From positions 1-64,000 of the forward strand of contig CAZGVE010000011.1 of NCBI GenBank assembly GCA_964528845.1: a DNA stretch of 64,000 nt, given 5' to 3'. This document shows, one piece after another, positions 1-8,271 of the stretch (position 1 is its first letter; each line of letters opens with the position of its first letter). The notes beneath the pieces were generated by a model. It was not told where the DNA came from and did no database searches. It saw only the letters and a list, made by a program, of their open reading frames with translations. Position numbers and translations under genes: made by a program. The DNA comes from FEN-1191 sp964528845 (GTDB lineage Bacteria > Pseudomonadota > Gammaproteobacteria > Steroidobacterales > Steroidobacteraceae).

Positions 1-517
<517 letters not shown>

Positions 518-642
518 TATAACCTCAAGGCGTTTGTTTGTTGCCTTAGAGGGTTGATGCATGGAGCTGATCGCTCCGGACTTCAGCGGTCCGGTGTGCA
601 TTGGCGAACGCGACAAGCGTCGAAGCAAAGAGTTTTTCCGGT

Positions 643-761
643 TTGCCTGGCGGCCATAGCGAGCGGGAACCACCCGATCCCATTCCGAACTCGGAAGTGA
701 AAACGCTCTGCGCCGATGGTAGTGTGGCCGCAAGCCATGCCAGAGTAGGTCACTGCCAGGC
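643..761 (+). rRNA. rrf: 5S ribosomal RNA
   Basis: The typical 5S termini TGCCTGGCGGCC and the complementary TGCCAGGC bracket about 119 bases. Inside is the conserved block CCATTCCGAACTCGGAAGTG. It follows the 23S gene in the usual rrn order. Protein-like open frames across this region are accidental. Confidence 0.96.
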
Positions 762-771
762 TTCTCATCCC

Positions 772-811
772 AAAGCCCCGATGCTCGAGAGAGTGTCGGG
801 GCTTTATTTTT
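772..811 (+). terminator. Rho-independent terminator of the rRNA operon
   Basis: A 10-bp perfect stem (AAAGCCCCGA / TCGGGGCTTT) with a 14-base loop is followed by a T-rich run ending near 811. It lies 10 bases after the 5S gene and is the clearest intrinsic terminator in the window. Confidence 0.9.
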
Positions 812-873
812 GCCGCCCGCATGGCTCCCCGACGCGGTACGCTATTGCCCAGAAGCAAACGGGGAATCGCCAG

Positions 874-1971
874 ATGCCAGAAGAAGCCGTGTCCCTCGTC
901 GCCGAGCCCAAGGCGAATTCGGCGAACGCGTTCGACCTGCGACGTGTAGGCGCGAATCCGGACTACTGGTATCCGCTCGCATGGTCCACGGACCTGAAGA
1001 CCGGGCACACGCTCGGGCGCAGCTTCGCCGGCGAGCCCATCGTGCTCTGGCGCGGCCAGAGCGGACAGGTGCATGCGATGGAGGACCGCTGCGCGCATCG
1101 ACAGGTGCCGTTGCACCTCGGGGTCGTCGCGGGCGAGCAGCTCAAATGCCACTACCATGGCTGGACCTACGACTGCAGCGGCAAGTGCGTGAGCGTGCCC
1201 TACCTCGGCAAGGAGCGTCTCCCGAATGGCGTGCGCCCCTATCCTGCGCGCGAGGTCGATGGATTGATCTTCGTTTTCCCCGGCGACCCGGCGCTGGCGG
1301 AAAGCCGGCTGCCTGCCGCGCTCGGCTCGTCCCAGCGCCGCGATTACAAGACCCGACGGCTCAACCGCGAGGTCGCGTGCCACTACACCTTCATGCACGA
1401 GAACCTGTTCGACATGAACCATCAGTTCATGCACCGCCGGCACATGGGTTCGATCACGGCGAACTGCATCGGACGCGCGCATGGCGAGCGCTGGGCCCAG
1501 GTGGAATACAGCTTCAGCCGAACTGCCGGCCGGCAATCAATGGGGGAGCAGGTCATCGTCGATCTGATGCGCAAGCGCGGGCAGGCGAAGAAGGACTTTT
1601 CCGATCACATGCGAATTCGCACGGACTATCCCTCGCAGAGCCTGAAAGTCTGGGTGGGTAGGGACATCCAGGAGTCATCCGATCCGGTGCTCGACGTCTG
1701 GCTCTGCTATACGCCGCTCGACGCAACGCAGCGCACCAATCGCACCTTTGGTTATCTGTCGGTCAAGAAGCCGCGGATCCCCGGACTGATCCACGCGGTG
1801 TGGCCTTTCGTTACCTGGTTCACCGAAAATATCTTCCAGGAAGACCGCGATATCGTGGAATTCGAGCAGCGGGCCTACGACGCCCAGGGCACGGACTGGA
1901 ACAATGAGGTATTCCCGGCGCTGCGGGATCTGCGCGGTGTGCTCGCGGCATGCGGCACCCCGATGACCTGA
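874..1971 (+). CDS. Rieske [2Fe-2S] non-heme iron oxygenase
   Basis: Predicted 365-residue oxygenase component of the Rieske non-heme iron family (vanillate demethylase / pheophorbide-oxygenase-like group). The N-terminal Rieske domain has Cys73-x-His75 and Cys92-x2-His95 as [2Fe-2S] ligands. The catalytic domain has the facial-triad motif Asp180-x2-His183-x3-His187. The start chosen is the ATG nearest the Rieske domain; the open frame continues upstream into the 5S gene, which cannot be coding. No ferredoxin or reductase partner is adjacent. The substrate is unknown. Its position next to a pigment cluster makes a tetrapyrrole or carotenoid substrate imaginable, but that is inference, and an aromatic or sterol-type substrate is equally possible. 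Confidence 0.85.
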   Translation: MPEEAVSLVAEPKANSANAFDLRRVGANPDYWYPLAWSTDLKTGHTLGRSFAGEPIVLWRGQSGQVHAMEDRCAHRQVPLHLGVVAGEQLKCHYHGWTYDCSGKCVSVPYLGKERLPNGVRPYPAREVDGLIFVFPGDPALAESRLPAALGSSQRRDYKTRRLNREVACHYTFMHENLFDMNHQFMHRRHMGSITANCIGRAHGERWAQVEYSFSRTAGRQSMGEQVIVDLMRKRGQAKKDFSDHMRIRTDYPSQSLKVWVGRDIQESSDPVLDVWLCYTPLDATQRTNRTFGYLSVKKPRIPGLIHAVWPFVTWFTENIFQEDRDIVEFEQRAYDAQGTDWNNEVFPALRDLRGVLAACGTPMT

Positions 1972-2150
1972 CTCGCATGGCGCAGCGCACGCAAAGCGCT
2001 GTCAGACACTGCCGGCTTCGAGGCGGCCAATCCTCCTACACCATTGCCCGTAGGCTTCATTCAGGAAAAGCGGTATATACGGGACTTCAGGGCGCTCCGT
2101 AGGCTCTGGGTCCGTCACACGGGAGTCACCGGGTCCTCCGCTCCCTAAAT

Positions 2151-3752
2151 ATGCTCACCACACCGCCCGAACTCGCTCGTAGCACGCTGGACGCGGCGCC
2201 CGATGCGATGATCATCATTGACCGGGCCGGGATCGTGCGCTTCGCGAACCGCCAGGTCAGCGCGCTATTCGGGCATTCCCACGACGAAATCATCGGCCAG
2301 GGCATCGAGCAGCTGATGCCGGAGCGCTTCCGCGCGCGGCACGCCGGTCATCGCAACAGCTATGTGGACAGCCTGCGCATACGGCCGATGGGCCCCGGAT
2401 TGGAACTGTTCGGACGGCGGCGCGACGGCACCGAGTTTCCGGTGGAGATCAGTCTGAGCCCGATCCAGGCGGACGACGAGCTGCTGGTCGCTGCGGCGAT
2501 TCGCGATGTCACGGACCGCAAGCGCGTCGAGGCGGAACTGATCGAGGCCCGCGAGTCGGCCGAGCGGGCGCGCGAGTCGGCCGACCGCTCGCGGCGGCTG
2601 GCCGACAGCGCCAAGATAATCGCCGACCTGGAGCGTGAGAAGGCGGACCGTGCGAACCAGGGCAAGAGCCGCTTCCTCGCCACCGCCAGCCACGACCTGC
2701 GCCAGCCGCTGCAGACCCTCTCGCTGCTCAATGGCAGCCTGCGCCGGATGGTCACCGACGGGAACGCCCTCGACGCGCTCGCGCAGCAGGAGCAGGCCAT
2801 CAGCGCGATGTCGCGACTGCTCAATGCGCTACTCGACATCAGCAAGCTCGAGTCCGGTGCGATCCGGCCTGAGCCGACCGACTTCACGGTGGCGGCGCTG
2901 TTCAAGGGACTGCGCAGCGACTTCGCCAGTCTCGCCGCCAACAAGGGGCTGAACCTGCAGATCGAGGAATGCACCGACTGCGTGCACAGCGATCCCTCGC
3001 TGGTCGAGCAGATCCTTCGGAACCTGGTGTCGAATGCGATCAAGTACACGCGGGAGGGCTGGGTGCGGCTGCGATGCCTGCACGAGCAGACGCTCGTGCG
3101 CATCGACGTGCTCGACACCGGTGTCGGCATTCCCTATGACCAACTTGGCCATATCTACGACGAGTTCTACCAGATCGGCGTGGCGACCAATGCATCACGC
3201 GACGGCTATGGTCTTGGCCTCAGCATCGTGCAGCGCCTGGTCAAGCTGCTTGACTTGCGCCTGGACGTGCAGTCCGAGGTCGGCAAAGGCACGCAGTTCT
3301 CGCTGCTGCTCCCGGCGGGAAGCACGAAGGCCGCTGCACCTGGCGTCCGGGCGGGAAGCACGGTGTCCGTCCAGCCGCCGAGTGCAGCGGCGAGGGTGCT
3401 CCTCGTCGAAGACGATCCTGCCGTGCGTGACGCGACACAGATGCTGTTGCGCGTCGAAGGCTATCAGGTCACCGCGGTGTCCTCGCGCGCGCAGGCACTC
3501 AAGGCCATAGCCGCGGGCGCAGCGCCGGACCTGTTGCTGACCGACTATCACCTGGGGGACGGCGAGACCGGAACGCAAGTGCTGGCCGCACTGCGTGAGC
3601 GGCTGGGTTTTCCGCTCAAGGCGGTACTCATCACCGGCGACACGTCTTCAGCGATCAAGGAGCTGGACGTCGATCAGAACCTGCGTGTATCGAGCAAGCC
3701 GATCGAGGCGGATGACCTGCTGGCGCAGCTGCGAGGCCTGCTGCGGGCCTGA
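2151..3752 (+). CDS. PAS domain hybrid histidine kinase / response regulator
   Basis: Predicted 533-residue soluble hybrid sensor kinase. An N-terminal PAS domain (about 8-125) leads into a charged coiled coil (about 125-170). The HisKA phosphoacceptor is His181 in ASHDLRQPLQ. The ATPase domain has the N box (NLVSNAIKYT, about 292-301), the G1 box (DTGVGIP) and the G2 box (GYGLGLSI). A C-terminal receiver (about 415-530) carries phosphoacceptor Asp465 in LLLTDYHL. There are no membrane segments, so it senses a cytoplasmic signal. The SHDLRQPLQ-type H box plus a C-terminal receiver recalls hybrid kinases that signal to separate regulators. It is convergent with the PpsR-like PAS gene. The signal and partner are not evident; the neighbouring NarL-type regulator is a candidate target, but this is not shown. 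Confidence 0.9.
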   Translation: MLTTPPELARSTLDAAPDAMIIIDRAGIVRFANRQVSALFGHSHDEIIGQGIEQLMPERFRARHAGHRNSYVDSLRIRPMGPGLELFGRRRDGTEFPVEISLSPIQADDELLVAAAIRDVTDRKRVEAELIEARESAERARESADRSRRLADSAKIIADLEREKADRANQGKSRFLATASHDLRQPLQTLSLLNGSLRRMVTDGNALDALAQQEQAISAMSRLLNALLDISKLESGAIRPEPTDFTVAALFKGLRSDFASLAANKGLNLQIEECTDCVHSDPSLVEQILRNLVSNAIKYTREGWVRLRCLHEQTLVRIDVLDTGVGIPYDQLGHIYDEFYQIGVATNASRDGYGLGLSIVQRLVKLLDLRLDVQSEVGKGTQFSLLLPAGSTKAAAPGVRAGSTVSVQPPSAAARVLLVEDDPAVRDATQMLLRVEGYQVTAVSSRAQALKAIAAGAAPDLLLTDYHLGDGETGTQVLAALRERLGFPLKAVLITGDTSSAIKELDVDQNLRVSSKPIEADDLLAQLRGLLRA

Positions 3753-3768
3753 AGCCCTGCCCGCCGGG

Positions 3769-4605
3769 TCAGTTCAGGCGCGGCCGCTCGCGCAATGTGA
3801 ATCCCCAGCGCGTATTCCTGCCTGCCGGCACGGCGACCGCGTGGACCTCGACGAACCGCGCGCCACTTCCTGTGTCGCACAGACTCGTGCGCAGCACGAT
3901 CGCGGCATGGCGCTCGGCCAGCGGGCCCTGCAAGCGGGCAAGGTCGGTGTCCCCGAGCGACAACCAGGCAGCGAGTGGCCGGCCGCAGACCTGGTCGGCC
4001 GAGAGCAGGCCGAGCATCTGGACGAAGGCGCGATTCACGTACTCGACGCGCAGTTGCGCGTCCGTGATCAGGAAGCCGACGGAGGCGCGCTCGATGGCCT
4101 TCAGCACCACGGAATCAGAGCAACTGCGCGCGGGCCCGGAGTTGACGCCGATCCGGGACGTAAGGCGCAGCAGCAGAAAAGAATCCGGAGCAGCGTGGAA
4201 CAGGGCTGTCTCCAGCCCTAGCGTCGATCCACTCTGACGCGTACGCACGCTGATGATGCCGGCTCGTCCCTCAGCGCGCGCAATCGCGAACGAGCGCTGG
4301 ACGGCCGCCACGCTCGATTCCTCCAGGGAGTCAACGAACGGTGTGCCGAGCAGCGCCGCGCGCTCGGCTTGCAGCAGCGCAGCTACAGCAGGGTTCGCCT
4401 CGATGACCACTCCGCTGGATGCGTCCAGGATCAGCACCGGCTCGGTGGCCGAGGCGAACAGCGAGTCATAGGACAGGTCGCTGGCGGCAGCCGGCAGCGA
4501 TTCGAGCGATGAAAATTCTGCACTGGACAAGGCGCGAGTCCTTCGTGAGCGAATTGCCGCAACGCACGAGTGACTAGCGTAGCGACCGGTCGCCTCGAGG
4601 CACAT
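3769..4605 (-). CDS. PpsR/CrtJ-like tandem PAS protein lacking the HTH domain
   Basis: Predicted 278-residue protein with two PAS domains (about 48-150 and 165-270). Both align by eye with PAS1 and PAS2 of the PpsR encoded at 49475-50914. PAS1 reads ILDASSGVVIEANPAVAALL here and VVDASNRKVIEANPAAASMF there. PAS2 shares FxxTDxQxRVxxxNRxF and a late EVHAVAVP / EICAVAVP element. It stops directly after PAS2, where PpsR continues into a Fis-type helix-turn-helix, and it also lacks the PpsR N-terminal domain. The next 16 bases lead into the convergent kinase gene, so no HTH is hidden downstream. The chosen ATG is preceded by AGGGGAA. A role as a partner, decoy or antirepressor of PpsR is inference. 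It sits just after the phytochrome/regulator genes on the same strand. Confidence 0.8.
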   Translation of the reverse strand: MCLEATGRYASHSCVAAIRSRRTRALSSAEFSSLESLPAAASDLSYDSLFASATEPVLILDASSGVVIEANPAVAALLQAERAALLGTPFVDSLEESSVAAVQRSFAIARAEGRAGIISVRTRQSGSTLGLETALFHAAPDSFLLLRLTSRIGVNSGPARSCSDSVVLKAIERASVGFLITDAQLRVEYVNRAFVQMLGLLSADQVCGRPLAAWLSLGDTDLARLQGPLAERHAAIVLRTSLCDTGSGARFVEVHAVAVPAGRNTRWGFTLRERPRLN

Positions 4606-4653
4606 CCCGGTTCCCCTGAGCGCTGACTACCGGGAACCCGGTAGCGCGCGGCG

Positions 4654-5289
4654 CTAGAGGGAAATGATCCCTTCGCGGATGGCGTGCTTCGTGAGCTCGG
4701 CGACGGTCCGAAGGCCGAGCTTGCGCATGATATTTCGACGATGCACCTCGATCGTCGCGACCGATACATGCAGCTGCTCGGCGATCGCCGGCGAGCGCAT
4801 TCCGTCGGCGATCAGGCGCAGTACTTCGCGTTCGCGACGCCCGAGCGGGAGTGCCTCGCCCGCCAGCGGCCGCTCGCGGACTTCGGAGGCAAGCGCCCCG
4901 GCGATTTCCGGCGAGAAATACCCCTGTCCGGCAGCGACCGCGCGGATCGCTCGGACCAGCTCCGTGCCGGCGGCCGACTTCGTGACGTAAGCGGACGCTC
5001 CGGATCGCAGCATCGCGGTCACGAAGCGCTTGTCGGCGAACGCCGAGAGCGCCACGACTTTCGCGGTATTGCCCGCATCGCGCAGGCGCGCGGCGACCTC
5101 GATGCCGTTGAGGTCCGGCAGCCGGATATCCAGCACGACGACGTCAGGCTTCAGCAGCGCAGCCAGGCTCAGCGCCTCCTGCGCATTGCCGGCTTCTCCG
5201 ATCACCTCGATGTCCGGCAGGCGCGCGAGCACTTCTGACAGCGCCTCACGCACCATGCGATGGTCCTCTACCAGCAGCACGCGCGTCAT
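4654..5289 (-). CDS. NarL/FixJ-type response regulator
   Basis: Predicted 211-residue two-component regulator. The N-terminal receiver has the acidic pair Glu8-Asp9, phosphoacceptor Asp54 (VVVLDIRLP) and a conserved Lys near 104. The C-terminal LuxR-type HTH (about 145-205) has REREVLRLIADG and VSVATIEVHRRNIMRKLG. Its ATG overlaps the stop of the bacteriophytochrome kinase (TGATG), so the two are translationally coupled and very probably a cognate pair: the kinase has the HisKA_3 domain that normally pairs with NarL-type regulators. The target genes are unknown; the nearby photosynthesis operons are an obvious candidate. Confidence 0.93.
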   Translation of the reverse strand: MTRVLLVEDHRMVREALSEVLARLPDIEVIGEAGNAQEALSLAALLKPDVVVLDIRLPDLNGIEVAARLRDAGNTAKVVALSAFADKRFVTAMLRSGASAYVTKSAAGTELVRAIRAVAAGQGYFSPEIAGALASEVRERPLAGEALPLGRREREVLRLIADGMRSPAIAEQLHVSVATIEVHRRNIMRKLGLRTVAELTKHAIREGIISL

Positions 5290-7544
5290 CACTGCTCGGT
5301 ACCCAGCGGCGCGGTCAGCACCGCGACCGTCCCCTGGCCGTGCGTCGAGCGAAACTCCGCCGTGCCGCCGATCAGTGACAGCCGCTCGCGCACATTGATG
5401 AGTCCCAGTCCGCGCGCAGAGCCGGCTCCGGGCGATTTCGCGTCGTAGCCGACGCCCTCGTCCGACACGGTGACGATGACCTGCTTGGCCGTGCAACGGC
5501 ACTCGACCGCCGCGCGCCCGGTACCGGCGTGCTTGGCTACGTTGATCAGCAGCTCACGCACCGCGCGATACAGGATCGAGCGGGTCTCGTGGCTCAGGGG
5601 CTTGGGTAAGCCATCATCCACGACGCCGACCTTCAGTCCGAAGGTGCGCTCGATTTCCTCTCCGAGCCAGTCCAGCGCCGCCGAGAGACCAAGCTCGTGC
5701 AGCACGTCGGGCGCGAGCTGCGATGCCAGCGAGCGAATCGCGCTGTTGGCGCGATCGATCAGCAAACCGACCTCATTCGCCCGCCCGCGTACTTCCTCGC
5801 GCCCGTCGATGCACAATGCGGAGAGCCGGATCCGCGCGGCTGCGAGCGTCTGGCCCAGATCGTCGTGCAGGTCGTGCGCAATCTGCCGCCGCTCCCGCTC
5901 CTCGGCCGCCTCGAGATCCGACGCGAGCGCGCGCAGCTGTTCGGTACGCTCCGCGACGCGTCGCTCGAGCTCCAAGGCCATCGCCTTGGTCGCCTCGAAC
6001 ATCCGCTCGCGTCGCGCAAAATCCACGCTCTTGAGCAGGGTCTCGAGCAGTACCACCCGCAGTCCCTCGGCTGCCTCCAGATCGACGACCGACCAGGGCG
6101 CGGAGCGCATCCGGCTGACTTCGAGCCACTCCGAAAACGACCCGCGCGGAGTCAGGCGCGCGCCGTGGCGGTCGACCTTGATGGGCTTCGTGGGATCTCC
6201 GGCCCAACGCACGGTGCGTCCGATCTCGGGACGGAACCAGAGCACGTAGTCGCGAGGCACCCGCGATATGCCGACCGCGACCAGGCCGCTTGCCGCCGCG
6301 GCATACGCGGCCGCCGGAGCGTACTGTGAGGACAGGTATTCGGTCGCGAACAACGGCTGGCTGAATTCATTGAGCCACTGAACCAGCGCGAGGATTTCCT
6401 CGGCCGTGGGTGTCACGCCGACCAGGTGCAGCTTGGAATCGAGGTACACCGCGCCGCCCGATGCGCCGAGGTAATGCAGCAGGCTGGGTGAGGTGAGCAG
6501 CGCGCCGAGTTCACCCGTTCCGCCCAGGCGGTCGACGAGTTCCTCGCGCGCTTTACGAGCTTCGATCCGCAGTGCCGATGTCTCTGCCTGCGCCTTCGCT
6601 TCCACGTGCAGCGAGAGAATCTGCGCAAAGGTCTCGCATGCGACCCGCAGGTCCGCCGATACATGTCGCGGGGAATAGTGGTGCAGAACCAGCATTCCCC
6701 AGAGCTGGTCGCGGCAGACGAGCGAGGCGGACAGCGACGCACATACGCCCATGTTGCGCAGGTACTCGAGATGAATCGGGGACACGCTGCGCAGGTCGCA
6801 GTGGCTCATGTCGATCGGCATTCCGGTTCGGCGGTTGACCGGTGGATGAAGCGGTGCCGGCACATAGTCGATGCTCGGAATCGCACGCAGCCAGTTCCGG
6901 CGATAGAGCTCCCTGGCCTGCCGGGGTATGTCCGAGGCGGGGTAGTGCAGGCCCAGGAATGACTCGAGTCCCGGGCTGGCATCCTCGGACTGGACCACGC
7001 CGCTGCCGTCGGGGAGGAAACGGTAGACCATGGCCCGGTCAAATCCGGTGGCGGCCCGCATCGCGACAGCGGCGGCCGCGCAGCACTCCTCGACGCCGGC
7101 CGTGTGCTGAACCGCGCCGAGCAGTGTCTTGAGCTGCATGATCGGATCGCCTGCTCCGGTCATCGTGCGACGTGCCGGTTCCAGTTCCACGATCGCCGTA
7201 CGTTCGATCGCGTGCAGGGTGAGGTCAAGCGGCACCGGACCGCTGCGCGTGCGCACACCGAGGCGCATGATGGGTGCGACGAAACCGGCGCCCGACGCGA
7301 GGCGGCTGTTGACGAAGGCCTCGGCCTCGAATTCCAGGAGTCGCGAGATCGGCATGCCCGGGATCTTTTCGGGTTCGATTCCCAGCAGCAGCCTGGTGTC
7401 GCCCGCAACCTGTTCGATCTCCAGACTCTCGCGATCGAACACGAGTAATGCCCCGTGCGGCTGGATCGAGCCGGGGATATGTATGGGCTCGCGGTCGCAG
7501 GTGGTCAGGTCCGCCTCGCCAAATCGCACGGCTTCCTGGTTCAC
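5289..7544 (-). CDS. bphP: Bacteriophytochrome sensor histidine kinase (BphP)
   Basis: Predicted 751-residue red/far-red photoreceptor kinase. The biliverdin-binding Cys is at about residue 16 (LTTCDREPIHIPGSIQPHG), in the N-terminal position typical of bacteriophytochromes. PAS (about 15-115), GAF (about 130-300, with PASDIP near 203 and the conserved His in SPIHLEYLRNMGV) and PHY (about 315-500) follow. A coiled coil precedes a HisKA_3 transmitter (phosphoacceptor His near 557 in IAHDLHDDLGQ) and a HATPase domain ending with GLGLINVRERL. I chose the GTG that overlaps the bphO stop (GTGA) because GGGAG lies six bases upstream; a GTG five codons earlier lacks such a site. The HisKA_3 transmitter fits the coupled NarL-type regulator. 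Confidence 0.94.
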   Translation of the reverse strand: MNQEAVRFGEADLTTCDREPIHIPGSIQPHGALLVFDRESLEIEQVAGDTRLLLGIEPEKIPGMPISRLLEFEAEAFVNSRLASGAGFVAPIMRLGVRTRSGPVPLDLTLHAIERTAIVELEPARRTMTGAGDPIMQLKTLLGAVQHTAGVEECCAAAAVAMRAATGFDRAMVYRFLPDGSGVVQSEDASPGLESFLGLHYPASDIPRQARELYRRNWLRAIPSIDYVPAPLHPPVNRRTGMPIDMSHCDLRSVSPIHLEYLRNMGVCASLSASLVCRDQLWGMLVLHHYSPRHVSADLRVACETFAQILSLHVEAKAQAETSALRIEARKAREELVDRLGGTGELGALLTSPSLLHYLGASGGAVYLDSKLHLVGVTPTAEEILALVQWLNEFSQPLFATEYLSSQYAPAAAYAAAASGLVAVGISRVPRDYVLWFRPEIGRTVRWAGDPTKPIKVDRHGARLTPRGSFSEWLEVSRMRSAPWSVVDLEAAEGLRVVLLETLLKSVDFARRERMFEATKAMALELERRVAERTEQLRALASDLEAAEERERRQIAHDLHDDLGQTLAAARIRLSALCIDGREEVRGRANEVGLLIDRANSAIRSLASQLAPDVLHELGLSAALDWLGEEIERTFGLKVGVVDDGLPKPLSHETRSILYRAVRELLINVAKHAGTGRAAVECRCTAKQVIVTVSDEGVGYDAKSPGAGSARGLGLINVRERLSLIGGTAEFRSTHGQGTVAVLTAPLGTEQ

Positions 7545-8119
7545 GGGGTGCTCCCGCACAACCAGTTCTGCAACGCGTCAAACGTTGCCACAGCGGTGGC
7601 GGCGGCGCAGGCCTGGCGTTCCGGTGTGCAGCACCACGCATTGAGTGCCGCACCGAAGCGCTGCCACATCGCGGCGACGTCGGCTCCGTAGCTCGCGAGA
7701 AATGCCGCGCCATCCCTGGCACTGAGCCCGAGTCGCTCCTCCACGAGGGGAAGCAGCGTGCGTCCGCCGAGCGTCGCGCCTTCGAGCACGTACAGGCAGC
7801 CAAACGCACTCGCTGCATCCGGGCAAGCAGGAATGGCCTCACAGCGCGGGAGCCGCGTGATGGTGTCAGCCGCTACGCCGACGCTGAGCAGGTCGCGGGC
7901 GAGCAGCGGGAGCTTGCGGCGCGAGTCATAGTCCGCGAGCGCATCGCCGAATACCTGCTCGCTGAGCCGCTGCTCCAGTCCCGCGCAGAATCCGCACATC
8001 CGCTCGAGGTGCGCGCGATAGGCAGACAGGCTCGAGAAGCGCGCCTTCACGTCCAGGCGCTTCTCGAGCCTCTGGTGGGAACTCCAGGTCGCGGAGCGCA
8101 ATTGCGCAATGGCATTCAT
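7541..8119 (-). CDS. bphO: Heme oxygenase, bacteriophytochrome-associated (BphO)
   Basis: Predicted 192-residue heme oxygenase that opens heme to biliverdin, the chromophore of the downstream bacteriophytochrome. It has the helical fold with a proximal His in ATWSSHQRLE near the N-terminus and the distal-helix motif LYVLEGATLGG. It is the first gene of a bphO-bphP-regulator unit with overlapping ends. The ATG at 8119 places the His-containing helix about 15 residues from the start, as usual in BphO. An upstream ATG at 8188 would add 23 residues with no homology-like features and no ribosome-binding site. Confidence 0.93.
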   Translation of the reverse strand: MNAIAQLRSATWSSHQRLEKRLDVKARFSSLSAYRAHLERMCGFCAGLEQRLSEQVFGDALADYDSRRKLPLLARDLLSVGVAADTITRLPRCEAIPACPDAASAFGCLYVLEGATLGGRTLLPLVEERLGLSARDGAAFLASYGADVAAMWQRFGAALNAWCCTPERQACAAATAVATFDALQNWLCGSTP

Positions 8120-8271
8120 CGCCTTGTCTGCATCAGGAACCCAATCCGGGCACCACGAGTGCACCGGGCACGCGCGGTGGCCAAGCATATCCGGGTATGC
8201 ATCGGCTTAGCCACCAAGCAGCCGCAGGGGACCAGGCTGCGATGCAGCTCCGGACTGGCAACGGGTCAAGG

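Noticed and set aside
518..642. Possible tRNA between 23S and 5S
   Set aside because: No cloverleaf or CCA-type end could be found in the spacer.
583..1536. Open frames across the 5S rRNA and reverse of the Rieske gene
   Set aside because: They run through a ribosomal RNA gene and a homologous CDS, so they are shadows.
1972..2150. Promoter or regulatory RNA between the Rieske gene and the hybrid kinase
   Set aside because: Only a weak CCTAC/GTAGG pair was seen; nothing strong enough to annotate.
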